Positions 6,898 to 15,837 of a stretch of DNA of 64,000 nt are shown in pieces (within the stretch, counting starts at the first letter, position 1; every line of letters starts with the position of its first letter). The stretch covers positions 1 to 64,000 of the forward strand of contig NZ_SLUI01000010.1 of NCBI RefSeq assembly GCF_004339805.1, written 5' to 3'. This stretch comes from Anaerospora hongkongensis (GTDB lineage: Bacteria > Bacillota > Negativicutes > Sporomusales > DSM-15969). The notes under the pieces were generated by a model, which saw nothing but the letters and a program-made list of their open reading frames with translations, was not told where the DNA came from and did no database searches. Position numbers and translations under genes: made by a program.

Positions 6898-7050
6898 ATG
6901 GATGAAAAACTGAAAGAAAAATTAGACGAAGTGGGATCGAAAATAGACGATAAGGTTGAAGAAAAAGCAATAGAATATGATATTCCCAAATGGGCTGTCT
7001 GGCTGGGCGGCGCAATAGCCGTTAGCGTGATTATTAAGATCCTATTCTAG
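6898..7050 (+). CDS. Small amphipathic protein with C-terminal membrane anchor
   Basis: ATG at 6898 follows ATAGGAGGGG. The 50-residue product begins with a highly charged helix (MDEKLKEKLDEVGSKIDDKV), likely coiled coil. It ends in one hydrophobic span (WAVWLGGAIAVSVIIKILF). Tail-anchored membrane orientation is likely. No family recognised. A 17-bp hairpin follows the stop codon. Confidence 0.65.
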   Translation: MDEKLKEKLDEVGSKIDDKVEEKAIEYDIPKWAVWLGGAIAVSVIIKILF

Positions 7051-7062
7051 GGCAGCTGATCT

Positions 7063-7099
7063 ATGACAACGACCTCCGCTTAGCGGAGGTCGTTGTCAT
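7063..7099. terminator. 17-bp hairpin between convergent genes
   Basis: ATGACAACGACCTCCGC and its exact complement flank a 3-nt loop. Neither side has a clear T-tract, so termination would be inefficient, but the position between convergent genes suits a terminator. Confidence 0.55.
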
Positions 7100-7113
7100 G
7101 TTGAGGGTTATAT

Positions 7114-7386
7114 TCAAACAGACTGTTTATTCAGCTGAGTAAGCAGGTAGTTGCCTAACCATAAAAACTCGATGAGCAGCAATTCGTAGTCATTGTTTAA
7201 AAAGGCCGAAACAGGAAGCCAGATAAAAACTGCAACCGGTATGGACAGCCAGAGCATTCCGGCTATTATCCATAAAATATTACCGGTAGCCAGACAGCGC
7301 AAGGCGGCTCTACCTGGTAAGATTGCTAAATAATACAAGGCAAAAGCGCCAATGATATGCAAAGTAGCACGCAGTGTTAAAAGCAT
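7114..7386 (-). CDS. Small integral membrane protein (90 aa)
   Basis: ATG at 7386 is preceded by AGGTGA. The product has two to three hydrophobic segments (LHIIGAFALYYLAILPG, ILWIIAGMLWLSIPVAVFIW) and a short polar C-terminus. No catalytic motif or family recognised. Upstream on the minus strand is one of the best sigma-H-like elements in the window (AGGA, 17 nt, GAATTG). Confidence 0.6.
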   Translation of the reverse strand: MLLTLRATLHIIGAFALYYLAILPGRAALRCLATGNILWIIAGMLWLSIPVAVFIWLPVSAFLNNDYELLLIEFLWLGNYLLTQLNKQSV

Positions 7387-7420
7387 ATGTATCACCTGCA
7401 ATTCAATCTGTTATTACACA

Positions 7421-7447
7421 ATTCGACCCCAAAGGACAATTTCCTAC
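7421..7447 (-). promoter_or_regulatory. Putative sigma-H-like promoter, minus strand
   Basis: On the minus strand GTAGGAAAT is followed, 17 nt after AGGA, by GAATTG. The spacing equals that of the B. subtilis spoVG promoter as I recall it. It lies about 35 bp upstream of the membrane-protein gene starting at 7386. Confidence 0.45.
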
Positions 7448-7519
7448 ATAGACTTGACGTTAATTTTTCCCAAAAAAGGTTTTAGTTCTCTAATGGCAGA
7501 ATAGTAAAGGAAATTTTGG

Positions 7520-7558
7520 CAAAAAAAGTACGCTGGTGTATAATTACACCAGCGTACT
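7520..7558 (-). terminator. Terminator of the secreted-protein gene
   Basis: Fourteen-bp perfect arms (AGTACGCTGGTGTA and complement) with a TAAT loop. On the minus strand a run of seven T residues follows, ending the gene at 7567-8001. Confidence 0.85.
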
Positions 7559-7566
7559 TAGCAAGA

Positions 7567-8001
7567 TTAGTCTCTGTTAAACTCGGGTTGGACAGTTTCA
7601 GGGGAGAAGACTCGGATTACTTCCGTTTTGCCGTTATTCAACAACTGCAGGCTCCAGGCTCCCAATTTTTCATTTTTGGTATTAACAACAAAAACCTGCA
7701 GGTTAACCAGAGTGCCTTTTTCAACAGGAATAGATAGCTTACCTGATTCCTTTCCTTTTAGGACAATGGTTTCGCGCTGGGTTTTCGAGGAATTTCCCGC
7801 CGACCATTCCAGTTTAATTTCAGAAGCTGTGGTGGGCATATTCTCTTTGGCGTAATACGTACATGCCCAAAAGGTGGAAGGATCATCAACAACAACCTCT
7901 ACGGGCAGATTACCCGGTGCGGCAGCTGCCATATGTACTGGAGCCGCAACAAGGAGAAGAACAAAGCATAGGCTTAATAGTGCTTGTTTGAATTGATTCA
8001 C
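7567..8001 (-). CDS. Exported hypothetical protein
   Basis: This 144-residue protein has a clear signal peptide (QALLSLCFVLLLVAAPVHMA, likely cleaved at AAAAP). The mature part, of about 115 residues, is predicted to be beta-rich (EIKLEWSAG, TIVLKGKESGKLSIPV, LVNLQVFVVNTKN). One Cys in the mature part (FWACTYY) rules out an obvious disulfide. GTG at 8001 lies behind GGAGG. No family recognised. Confidence 0.75.
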   Translation of the reverse strand: MNQFKQALLSLCFVLLLVAAPVHMAAAAPGNLPVEVVVDDPSTFWACTYYAKENMPTTASEIKLEWSAGNSSKTQRETIVLKGKESGKLSIPVEKGTLVNLQVFVVNTKNEKLGAWSLQLLNNGKTEVIRVFSPETVQPEFNRD

Positions 8002-8090
8002 AACCGTTTACCTCCGCATCGTTTTTCTTTATTTTACCATAGTTATGGCAAGCTTTGTAGGGCGTGATAGAGGCTGGTTGATAAAAAAAT

Positions 8091-8110
8091 AACTGGCTGT
8101 TAAGCCAGTT
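8091..8110. repeat. AACTGGCT hairpin, copy 2
   Basis: AACTGGCT and AGCCAGTT form an 8-bp hairpin with a GTTA loop, followed by CATAGGAGAGG. It is the second copy of the element at 2464-2482. On the minus strand it is followed by a T-run (ATTTTTTTAT), so it could terminate minus-strand transcription here. Confidence 0.6.
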
Positions 8111-8220
8111 CATAGGAGAGGAGAAGATTTGGTACCAGTGCTAGTATGCCCTGGTTGACTATCATTTAGACATTGCAAGAAGTTAAGTCGGTAAATTATG
8201 ATGATAGGTGTGATGAAATA

Positions 8221-8829
8221 ATGGATGATAACGGGAAAGAGGTAATTATAGCACCAGTTCGCTGCCAATGGTGTGGCGAGGATCCCCTGTATATTGCCTA
8301 CCACGACCAGGAATGGGGCGTGCCAGAGTATCGTGATCACAGACTTTTTGAATTTTTAATCCTGGAAGGAGCGCAAGCCGGCTTAAGCTGGATTACTATT
8401 TTACGTAAAAGAGAAAGTTATCGCAATGCTTTTGATGATTTTTCGTGGGAGAAGATTGCGTCTTATGATGAACGGAAAATGGCAGAGCTGCTGGACAATC
8501 CGGGAATCGTACGAAATCGGTTAAAAATTAGAGCTGTTGTCGATAATGCTAAAGCTTTTGCTCAGGTTATTGACCGTCATGGCAGTTTTGCCGAATATAT
8601 CTGGAAGTTCGTAGACGGGGCTCCGCTGAATAACCAGTGGAACAATATTGGCGAGGTGCCGGCACAAACGAAGGAATCGGAAAAGATGAGCAAAGAATTG
8701 AAGAAACTGGGGTTCCGTTTTGTTGGGCCAACGATCTGCTATGCGTACATGCAGGCTGTAGGTATGGTAAACGATCATACAACCGATTGCTTCCGACACC
8801 AGCAGATTGCAGCTGAACAAGTACGCTAG
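8221..8829 (+). CDS. tag: DNA-3-methyladenine glycosylase I
   Basis: This enzyme of base excision repair removes 3-methyladenine from alkylated DNA. The 202-residue product shows the Tag family zinc site: an N-terminal Cys (RCQWCGEDP), a His in YHDQEWG, and C-terminal DHTTDCFRH. It also has the EGAQAGLSW segment. ATG 8221, behind AGGTG, gives the usual family length plus a short extension. An upstream in-frame TTG at 8173 lacks a ribosome site. It is followed closely by a glycosyltransferase-like gene. Confidence 0.95.
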   Translation: MDDNGKEVIIAPVRCQWCGEDPLYIAYHDQEWGVPEYRDHRLFEFLILEGAQAGLSWITILRKRESYRNAFDDFSWEKIASYDERKMAELLDNPGIVRNRLKIRAVVDNAKAFAQVIDRHGSFAEYIWKFVDGAPLNNQWNNIGEVPAQTKESEKMSKELKKLGFRFVGPTICYAYMQAVGMVNDHTTDCFRHQQIAAEQVR

Positions 8830-8882
8830 ACTTAGCAGCATATAGTACAATAGCAGGCGGTTAGCTGAAGACAGGAGAAAAT

Positions 8883-9974
8883 ATGCAGCATATTGTTTAT
8901 TACATTTCTAGTCATGGTTTTGGACATTTAACCCGATCATTGGCGATAATTGAATTGCTGCTGCAGGAGCAAAAAGATCTCACTATTTGTATAAAATGCA
9001 GTGCAGAACATGCTGCTTTTGCCGAACGTTACCTGCAGGAACGCAAGCTAAGTGCCGAAATTCAATTATTTGCATCCAATTTTGAAATTGTTGTTGACCC
9101 TGTTAAGGTACAAGTTAATTTTCCGGCTACCATTCATAACCTTCGAAAGTGGATTAAAGAACTGCCAGAACGGGCAGTGCAGGAATGCGAGCAAATCAGC
9201 AGGCAAACAACAGTAATCATATCCGATATTGTACCAGAGGCTTTTTTAGCTGCTGAACAACTGGGGATCCCTGCTATCGGCATTAGCAATTTTACCTGGT
9301 ACGAAATTTGTAAGGACTATGTAGAGGAAGACGAACTCCTTATCTTACGGGAGCTCTATCAAAAGGCAGCTGCCTTTTTGGAATATCCCTTATCAACGGG
9401 GGATAACATGCCTGTTGCCAACAGGACTGCAGTAGGCCTGATCAGCCGTCCTATTGAAACCGATAAAGTGGATGAAATTCGCAGAAGATATAAAAAGAGC
9501 GGCAGACCGCTGCTATTATTCAGCATCGGCGGGGCACTGGAACTGGAATACAAGGCCTTGCCAGCGGGCATTGACTGGCTCCACACCCGTGGTGTTAGTC
9601 TGCCTCCTGCGCAAAATATATTTTCGATACCCGATGATGAACCGGACATCCAGAATTATGTTGCTGCCTGTGACGCTGTAGTGACCAAATTCGGCTGGTC
9701 CACCTTGGCGGAGGCCCTCATTGCCGAAAAACCGGTATTTTTACTGAAAGCCAATGGCGGCTGGGCGGAAGAAAATATGATTATGCCGGAAATTGAGGCG
9801 CTTGCTTGTATTTGCAGTATTGCTCCGGCAGAGTTATATGCTTTTTCGCCGGAAGTTTTAGAGCAGCAGCTGGAAGAAATGAGGCGAAGCTATAAGCGGC
9901 TCGGAACCAGGTATCAATATTCAGCCGGTGAAATATTGAAGCAACTTACCACTTTTTTTCCTGCTGGTTACTAG
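8883..9974 (+). CDS. GT-B-fold glycosyltransferase-like protein
   Basis: This 363-residue protein begins with IVYYISSHGFGHLTRSLAII, the glycine-rich opening of MurG/UGT-like GT-B enzymes. It ends with a donor-site-like region (SIPDDEPDIQNYVAACDAVV, KFGWSTLAEALIAEKPVFLL). The same architecture occurs in the N-terminal half of plant L-arabinokinases, so the family is broad. It is cytoplasmic with no membrane segment. Substrate unknown; a sugar-nucleotide-dependent transferase is inferred. Confidence 0.8.
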   Translation: MQHIVYYISSHGFGHLTRSLAIIELLLQEQKDLTICIKCSAEHAAFAERYLQERKLSAEIQLFASNFEIVVDPVKVQVNFPATIHNLRKWIKELPERAVQECEQISRQTTVIISDIVPEAFLAAEQLGIPAIGISNFTWYEICKDYVEEDELLILRELYQKAAAFLEYPLSTGDNMPVANRTAVGLISRPIETDKVDEIRRRYKKSGRPLLLFSIGGALELEYKALPAGIDWLHTRGVSLPPAQNIFSIPDDEPDIQNYVAACDAVVTKFGWSTLAEALIAEKPVFLLKANGGWAEENMIMPEIEALACICSIAPAELYAFSPEVLEQQLEEMRRSYKRLGTRYQYSAGEILKQLTTFFPAGY

Positions 9975-10002
9975 GTAAGTGAAACTGAAGTAGAGGAATG
10001 TG

Positions 10003-11379
10003 ATGCAGCTGAAACTGCCAAAAGACTTAACCGATAAGTTAGAGCAACAATTAGGAGCGGAATTTCCCGCCTTCCTTGCGGCTTATGAACAAGAAAAAGT
10101 TGCTGGACTCAGGGCTAATGGTCTCAAAGTTCAGCCAGAATTACTAAAAAATTTACTGCCCTATTTACAGGAAGCTGTTGAGTGGTGCAGAGACGGTTTC
10201 TATTATGCGGATAGTGAGGTAAGGCCGGCAAAACATCCGTATTATTATGCCGGATTGTATTATATTCAGGAACCGAGCGCGATGCTGCCTGCACAGCTGC
10301 TTGCTGCTTCTCCGGGACAGCGTGTTTTGGATCTTTGTGCGGCACCCGGCGGCAAATCTGTTCAAATAGCCGGGCAGCTGGCGCGCAATGGACTGTTGGT
10401 TACGAACGATATTCATCCACAACGTGCAAAGGCATTATTGAAAAATATGGAGCGTTATGGAGTTGTGAATGTTGTTGTAACCAACGAGACGCCAGACCGT
10501 CTGGCAAAGGTGTTTGCCGGTTACTTTGACAAAATTCTGGTTGATGCTCCCTGCTCAGGCGAAGGCATGTTTCGCAAAGAACCAGCAATGGCTAATGACT
10601 GGTCGGTGCAGGAAGTGGCGAAATATGCTCGCTGGCAGCAGGAAATTTTAAGCTATGTTCCTGATATGCTGCGCGCCGGAGGGGAAATAGTCTATTCGAC
10701 CTGTACGTTTTCGCCCGAAGAAAATGAAATTCAGGTACAGAATTTTGTGAACAGCCATCCAGAGTTCCATATTCAGGAGATGCGGCGCCTGTGGCCTCAT
10801 CAAAATAAAGGGGAAGGGCATTTTGCGGCCAGAATAAAGGAACAAAATACACCGTCGGTGAATACGAAAAACGATGCAAATGTATACCAGGCTTGTGACA
10901 TCAGCAATTTAAAGGCTGCAGTCCGGGAAGCATTGCAAGATTTTTCCCGGCAGGTATGGAAACAGGAGCAGGCCTGGCTGAAATGGCTTCCGCCAGGCGG
11001 GCTTATAATAGAACGAAATGGCCATATTTTATGGGAAGATAAAACGCTGCCGTCGCTTAAAGGCTTGAAAGTGCTGCGCTCAGGCTGGCTGCTTGGCGTG
11101 TGGGAAAAAGGGCGCTTTCGTCCCAGTCAGGCCTTTGCAATGGGGCTGCCTCAGGAAGCGGCACTATCAGCACAGCGCTGCAACTTCTCGGCAGGCAATG
11201 AACAGGGCCGCTATGGAGCAATCCGTTATTTGCGAGGCGAGACGATTCAAATTGACAATCAGGAGTGGCCTTCCGGCTGGCATCTCGTTACAATTGACGG
11301 GTTTGTGCTTGGCTGGGGCAAAGGAGCAGGCCATAGTTTGAAAAATGATTATCCACCCGGCTGGCGCTGGGAAGATTAG
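10003..11379 (+). CDS. RsmB/NOP-family rRNA cytosine-C5 methyltransferase, RsmF-like
   Basis: This 458-residue m5C RNA methyltransferase has the SAM-binding motif LDLCAAPGGKSVQIAG. Both catalytic cysteine motifs are present: DAPCSGEGMFRK (releasing Cys) and YSTCTFSPEENE (nucleophile). A C-terminal region of about 150 residues looks like the RsmF extension and RNA-binding (PUA-like) part, and PCSGEGMFRK is the typical RsmF variant. The likely target is 16S rRNA. ATG at 10003 is 6 nt from GAGG; a GTG sits one codon earlier. It is followed by a pseudouridine synthase gene 13 nt downstream. Confidence 0.92.
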   Translation: MQLKLPKDLTDKLEQQLGAEFPAFLAAYEQEKVAGLRANGLKVQPELLKNLLPYLQEAVEWCRDGFYYADSEVRPAKHPYYYAGLYYIQEPSAMLPAQLLAASPGQRVLDLCAAPGGKSVQIAGQLARNGLLVTNDIHPQRAKALLKNMERYGVVNVVVTNETPDRLAKVFAGYFDKILVDAPCSGEGMFRKEPAMANDWSVQEVAKYARWQQEILSYVPDMLRAGGEIVYSTCTFSPEENEIQVQNFVNSHPEFHIQEMRRLWPHQNKGEGHFAARIKEQNTPSVNTKNDANVYQACDISNLKAAVREALQDFSRQVWKQEQAWLKWLPPGGLIIERNGHILWEDKTLPSLKGLKVLRSGWLLGVWEKGRFRPSQAFAMGLPQEAALSAQRCNFSAGNEQGRYGAIRYLRGETIQIDNQEWPSGWHLVTIDGFVLGWGKGAGHSLKNDYPPGWRWED

Positions 11380-11392
11380 TTGAGGTGTATGA

Positions 11393-12163
11393 ATGGCAGA
11401 AAAAGATAGATATCGTTTGGATAAGATACTAGCGAATTCCGGTATTGGTTCACGGCGGGAAATTAAAGCAATTGTTAAGGCTAAGCGAGTGCTGGTTAAT
11501 GGGGTTGTGGCCAAAGATGCGGATATGCAAGTGCGGCTTTCAACGGATACGATTGAAGTAGACGGCAGTCCTGTACTATTTAGGGAATATATTTATCTGC
11601 TCATGAATAAGCCGCAAGGCGTTTTGTCGGCCACCGAGGACAATCATGGAGAGGTAGTCGTTGATTTATTACGGCCGGAACACCAGATTTTTAAACCCTT
11701 TCCGGTTGGCCGTCTGGATAAGGATACCGAAGGGCTGCTGCTGCTGACTAATGACGGGAAACTGGCTCATGAATTGCTTGCTCCCAAAAAGCATGTGGCA
11801 AAGACGTATTATGCGCAAATTTCCGGAGAAGTAACAGCAGAGGATGGACGGGCTTTTGCGCAAGGGGTAGTATTAGATGATGGTTATAAAACGCTGCCCG
11901 GAGAACTCCACATTATCCGCTCCGGTGCTCAGTCCGAAATTAAACTGACTATTTATGAGGGGAAATTCCATCAAGTAAAGCGAATGTTCGCAGCGGTTGG
12001 CAAAAAGGTTACGTATTTAAAGCGCTTAACCATGGGTACATTGCAGCTGGATGACGCTCTGGCTCCTGGTGAATATCGGGAGCTGACTGTAGCGGAATTG
12101 GCAATGCTGGCAGGAAAAGAAGCACCGGAAGCGAATAACTGCGGTAAGACGGTAATGCGATAA
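11393..12163 (+). CDS. RsuA/RluB-family rRNA pseudouridine synthase
   Basis: The 256-residue protein has an N-terminal S4 RNA-binding domain (RLDKILANSGIGSRREIKAI) and a catalytic domain with GRLDKDTEGLLLLTNDG, containing the catalytic Asp. It also has the family's MNKPQGVLSAT segment and FHQVKRMF near the C-terminus. Members modify single uridines of 16S (RsuA) or 23S (RluB/E/F) rRNA. The MNKPQG..T.D pattern slightly favours the RsuA side, but I do not assign a symbol. It is co-directional with the m5C methyltransferase upstream. Confidence 0.92.
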   Translation: MAEKDRYRLDKILANSGIGSRREIKAIVKAKRVLVNGVVAKDADMQVRLSTDTIEVDGSPVLFREYIYLLMNKPQGVLSATEDNHGEVVVDLLRPEHQIFKPFPVGRLDKDTEGLLLLTNDGKLAHELLAPKKHVAKTYYAQISGEVTAEDGRAFAQGVVLDDGYKTLPGELHIIRSGAQSEIKLTIYEGKFHQVKRMFAAVGKKVTYLKRLTMGTLQLDDALAPGEYRELTVAELAMLAGKEAPEANNCGKTVMR

Positions 12164-12178
12164 CAGGGAGCGAGAATA

Positions 12179-12505
12179 ATGTACAGCTTTCCTCTTCAAG
12201 ACAAGGAACAAATCGTAAAAAAAGGGCATGCCAGCATGTCGGTGGAAGGCAATGCCTTTAGCGGAGCTTTGTATTTAACGAATGAGCGGCTGGTGTTTGT
12301 CGGTTATTTACTGAATTTGAACCGTAAGTACCTGGAAGAGGTTCCTTTGGAGCATATAAGCGAATTGAAGAAGGAAAAAACTTTTTATTTTATACCGAAT
12401 GCATTTACGGTAGTAAGCATACGGAACCGGGTTTTAAAAATTATTATCGCAAAGCGTGATGAATGGCTGAACGCTATTAGCAGGCAAGCAAGGCAGACCG
12501 AATGA
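12179..12505 (+). CDS. GRAM/PH-like domain protein
   Basis: This 108-residue soluble protein resembles the bacterial GRAM/PH-like fold: G..SMSVEGNAFSGALYLTNERLVFVGYL followed by beta-strand pairs and a C-terminal helix. The L-x-L-T-N-x-R-L-V-F core is the GRAM hallmark. Such domains usually bind membranes or regulate partners; no partner is evident. It starts 15 nt after the pseudouridine synthase and ends at a terminator, so it closes that operon. Confidence 0.75.
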   Translation: MYSFPLQDKEQIVKKGHASMSVEGNAFSGALYLTNERLVFVGYLLNLNRKYLEEVPLEHISELKKEKTFYFIPNAFTVVSIRNRVLKIIIAKRDEWLNAISRQARQTE

Positions 12506-12532
12506 AAGCACTCCTAAGGAGTGCTTTTTTTG
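12505..12532 (+). terminator. Rho-independent terminator
   Basis: AAAGCACTCC and GGAGTGCTTT, 3-nt loop, followed by TTTTT. It overlaps the stop codon of the GRAM-domain gene. Confidence 0.9.
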
Positions 12533-12629
12533 TTGCTGATTCCCCAAGCTGCAGCATATCTGGCACCGGCTTTTTGTATGCAAATGCTTGGTGCCACATA
12601 TACTATAACGTGGAAAGGAGTTGAGGTCT

Positions 12630-13544
12630 GTGAAACTGCTTTCAGTTGGGTTAACCGGTATCAGCCAGGATATTACCATGCGGCTGCAGCAGGATTGCTG
12701 CAGTTTGATGCACGAAGGATTTCGCATTGCGATTGATGAAATGAATCGGGGGAAGTATACGTTTATTGGCTGCAATATTGTTGAAGGAGAGTTATCCTTT
12801 CGCAATTATGAGCGGGTTAAAGACTCATTGAAAAACTATGTGGCAAAGATAGTGGCGGATTTTATCCTTGCTAATGAGGAAAAGACAATTATTCAGCGCC
12901 TTATTGAACGTAATTATCATTACTTCAGCAAAGAAGAACAAAAAATTATTTATGATAACTCGTTGAAGCTCCTTAATGACAGCAGCTGCTGTGTTATTCA
13001 GGACTTTAGTGCCGGATCACGGCGTAAGCGGATTATATCGCGCCTTATGGAATATCTTGATAATCATCATGAGCTGGTAGTCGATGGTTTTGTACAGTTC
13101 CGTTTGAAGGATTACCGGGACAATCTGGCCCAGATAGTAGACAAAGCGGTAGATGAACTAATGCTGGATCTGGAATATCAGGAGTTTATCCGGGTGCTGC
13201 GCTATTTTATTAATGTGCAGGAGCCACAGGTAGAGGAAACGCATGTCATTATTCAAGGAACCAGCAGTTTTAAACTTTTGGATGAGAATGGGCAGTCAAT
13301 AGACAATCAATATCTGGACAGCTTTGATGCTCATTATTCGGACGAAATTAATTATCAGGATTTATTGATTACCGCTCTGATTGCTGTCTCACCGCATCAT
13401 GTTGTATTGCATAATCCCTATTTACCGGCAACGAATGAGCTGATTCGTACGATTAAAAGCATATTTGAAGACCGGGTGATGCATTGCAGCGGCTGTGAAT
13501 TGTGCAAAAGCAAAAGTGTTTCCCAAAATATTGACAGTGAGTAA
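12630..13544 (+). CDS. ytxC: Sporulation protein YtxC-like
   Basis: This 304-residue protein matches YtxC, a poorly understood sporulation protein. The family signature VDGFVQFRLKDYRDNLAQIV is present around residues 150-170. The gene lies directly upstream of thrS, as in many Bacilli. There is no signal peptide. A small Cys cluster sits near the C-terminus (CSGCELCKSK). GTG at 12630 is 9 nt from AAGGAG; the TTG at 12621 abuts that site and is less likely. The thrS promoter overlaps its last codons. Confidence 0.88.
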   Translation: MKLLSVGLTGISQDITMRLQQDCCSLMHEGFRIAIDEMNRGKYTFIGCNIVEGELSFRNYERVKDSLKNYVAKIVADFILANEEKTIIQRLIERNYHYFSKEEQKIIYDNSLKLLNDSSCCVIQDFSAGSRRKRIISRLMEYLDNHHELVVDGFVQFRLKDYRDNLAQIVDKAVDELMLDLEYQEFIRVLRYFINVQEPQVEETHVIIQGTSSFKLLDENGQSIDNQYLDSFDAHYSDEINYQDLLITALIAVSPHHVVLHNPYLPATNELIRTIKSIFEDRVMHCSGCELCKSKSVSQNIDSE

Positions 13545-13559
13545 TTTCTTCTATATAAT
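13531..13559 (+). promoter_or_regulatory. Consensus sigma-A promoter of thrS
   Basis: TTGACA (13531-13536) and TATAAT (13554-13559) are both perfect, with a 17-nt spacer. It overlaps the 3' end of ytxC and lies just before the T-box leader. Confidence 0.9.
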
Positions 13560-13611
13560 CAGTTTTAATATCATATATTTATCAGTAATGCCGAGGATAT
13601 GATAAGTGGGG

Positions 13612-13828
13612 AATCGCCGTTCCAGAGAGAAAATGCCAGAGGCTGAAAGCATTTTACGGACTGACCATATTTGTTACCACCTCGAAACTGTCTGGCTGAA
13701 CTTGCTGTAAGCCAGTCCGGGTCATTTCCCGTTATCACATGATCAAGTTGGGCTGCTGTGCAGTCAAACAGGGTGGAACCGCGTGAGTATAACTCTCGTC
13801 CCTTTTGGGATGAGAGTTTATTTTATTT
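13612..13828 (+). promoter_or_regulatory. T-box leader of thrS
   Basis: The leader carries AGAGAG and CTGAAAG Stem I features, the T-box AGGGTGGAACCGCG at 13770-13783, and a terminator stem (13791-13802 with 13807-13818) followed by a T-rich run. A Thr codon ACC at 13676-13678, in TTGTTACCACC, fits the specifier and the downstream gene. Uncharged tRNA-Thr should promote readthrough. Confidence 0.95.
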
Positions 13829-13849
13829 GTTCGCAAGGAGGAATATAGT

Positions 13850-15763
13850 ATGGAAAAAGTGCAAATTACTTTAAAAGACGGAACTGAGCGGGAGTATGCT
13901 GCAGGCACAACTTTGACACAAGTCGCAGAATCAATCAGCCGCGGCTTAGCGAAAAGTGCGCTTGTCGCCAAACTTGATGGTCAAGTGGCTGATTTGCGTA
14001 CTCAGTTAACCAAGCCTGTACGGGTTGAATTTTTGACATTTGAAGATGAGGCAGGCAAAGATGCGTTGCGCCACAGTTCATCGCATATTCTTGCGCAGGC
14101 CGTAAAACGGGTATTTGGTGATGTTAAGATTGGTATCGGGCCGGCTATTGCAAATGGTTTCTATTATGATTTTGATACTGCCCACACCTTCACACCAGAA
14201 GATTTGGAAAAAATCCAAGCCGAAATGGAAAAAATCATAAAAGAAGATTTGCCTATAGAGCGGATCGAGGTCAGCAGACAGGAAGCGATAAAGCGCTTTG
14301 AAGAGCTAGGGGAGAACTACAAGGTTGAATTGATCCGTGATTTGCCCGAAGATGTTGTTATTTCCCTTTATCAGCAAGGAGAATTTGTTGATTTGTGTGC
14401 TGGTCCCCATGTAGCCTCCACTGGTAAAGTAAAAGTGGTAAAATTGCAGAACCTGGCCGGTGCCTACTGGCGTGGTGATGAAAAACGCAAGATGCTGCAG
14501 CGTATTTATGGTACATCCTTTGAAAAGAAAGCAGACCTTGATGCCTATCTCACGATGCTTGAAGAAGCTGCAAAACGGGACCATCGCAAGCTGGGTAAAG
14601 AATTAGATCTTTTCAGCATGCAGGAAGAAGGACCGGGTTTTCCCTTCTTTCATCCGAAAGGAATGATCATCCGCAATGAATTAGAAGCTTTCTGGCGTAA
14701 ATTGCACGTCAAATATGGCTATCAGGAAATTAAGACGCCTATTATTTTGCATCAAAAACTTTGGCAGCAATCGGGACATTGGGATCATTACCGGGAAAAC
14801 ATGTACTTTACTAATATAGACGGTGAAGGCTATGCGGTTAAACCGATGAACTGCCCTGGCGGTATTCTGGTTTATCGCAGCCAGCATCACAGCTATCGCG
14901 ATTTGCCTCTGCGTACGGCTGAACTTGGTCTCGTTCATCGGCATGAACTCTCTGGTGCACTCCATGGACTAATGCGTGTACGAAGCTTTACGCAGGATGA
15001 TGCACACATCTTCATGCTGCCATCGCAGATTAAGCAGGAAATTATGGGCGTCATCGAGCTTTTTGATACTGTCTACCGTGTATTCGGCCTAAGCTATCAT
15101 GCTGAGCTGAGCACGAAACCGGAAAAAGCAATGGGTTCGGATGAAATATGGGAAACTGCCACCAATGCCCTGCGGGAAGCAATGGAAGAAAAAGGCCTGG
15201 CTTTTAAAATTAACGAAGGTGATGGAGCTTTTTATGGTCCGAAGATTGATTTTCACCTGAAGGACTCGATCGGACGGACTTGGCAGTGCGGTACAATTCA
15301 GCTGGATATGCAGATGCCGGAACGGTTTGACCTTAATTATATCGGGGAAGACGGACAAAAACACCGGCCGGTTATGATACACCGGGTTGCTTATGGAAGT
15401 ATGGAGCGGTTTATCGGTATTTTAATCGAGCATTTCGCCGGTGCATTCCCCATGTGGCTGGCTCCGGTCCAAGTGAAGATTCTGCCCATCACAGAGCGTC
15501 AGGTGGCTTATGCTGAGCAATTGGCCAAAGCAATGCGCGAGAAGGATATCAGGGTCGACGTGGATGACCGGAATGAGAAAATTGGCTATAAGATCCGTGA
15601 AGGCCAAATGGCTAAAGTTCCGTATATGCTTGTAATTGGTGATAAAGAAGTTGAAAATAATACTGTTGCAGTACGGAAACGGGGACAGGGAGACATCGGT
15701 GCCCAGGCAGTTGATGACTTTATTGCTGTCGTATTAGATGAAGTGGCTAAAAAAACAATTTAA
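13850..15763 (+). CDS. thrS: Threonyl-tRNA synthetase
   Basis: This 637-residue class II synthetase has an N-terminal TGS domain, an editing/second additional domain (HSSSHILAQAV, where the HxxxH motif lies), a catalytic core with MNCPGG and VHRHELSGALHGL (zinc ligands), and a C-terminal anticodon-binding domain from about residue 535 (APVQVKILPITE). Length is normal. ATG at 13850 follows AAGGAGG. It charges tRNA-Thr and is controlled by the T-box leader in front of it. Confidence 0.98.
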   Translation: MEKVQITLKDGTEREYAAGTTLTQVAESISRGLAKSALVAKLDGQVADLRTQLTKPVRVEFLTFEDEAGKDALRHSSSHILAQAVKRVFGDVKIGIGPAIANGFYYDFDTAHTFTPEDLEKIQAEMEKIIKEDLPIERIEVSRQEAIKRFEELGENYKVELIRDLPEDVVISLYQQGEFVDLCAGPHVASTGKVKVVKLQNLAGAYWRGDEKRKMLQRIYGTSFEKKADLDAYLTMLEEAAKRDHRKLGKELDLFSMQEEGPGFPFFHPKGMIIRNELEAFWRKLHVKYGYQEIKTPIILHQKLWQQSGHWDHYRENMYFTNIDGEGYAVKPMNCPGGILVYRSQHHSYRDLPLRTAELGLVHRHELSGALHGLMRVRSFTQDDAHIFMLPSQIKQEIMGVIELFDTVYRVFGLSYHAELSTKPEKAMGSDEIWETATNALREAMEEKGLAFKINEGDGAFYGPKIDFHLKDSIGRTWQCGTIQLDMQMPERFDLNYIGEDGQKHRPVMIHRVAYGSMERFIGILIEHFAGAFPMWLAPVQVKILPITERQVAYAEQLAKAMREKDIRVDVDDRNEKIGYKIREGQMAKVPYMLVIGDKEVENNTVAVRKRGQGDIGAQAVDDFIAVVLDEVAKKTI

Positions 15764-15784
15764 TTCCGTAATAAGGTAAAGTTG

Positions 15785-15813
15785 TTGACTTTTCTCATCG
15801 TGCATGGTAATAT
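15785..15813 (+). promoter_or_regulatory. Sigma-A promoter of infC-rpmI-rplT
   Basis: TTGACT and TAATAT with a 17-nt spacer lie right after thrS and upstream of the L20-type leader. Confidence 0.7.
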
Positions 15814-15837
15814 GTCCTAGTAAGTAAATATTTACAA

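Noticed and set aside
7063..7099. 17-bp hairpin as an attachment site or toxin-antitoxin RNA
   Set aside because: No integrase, second copy or paired gene is present. A terminator between convergent genes explains it well enough.
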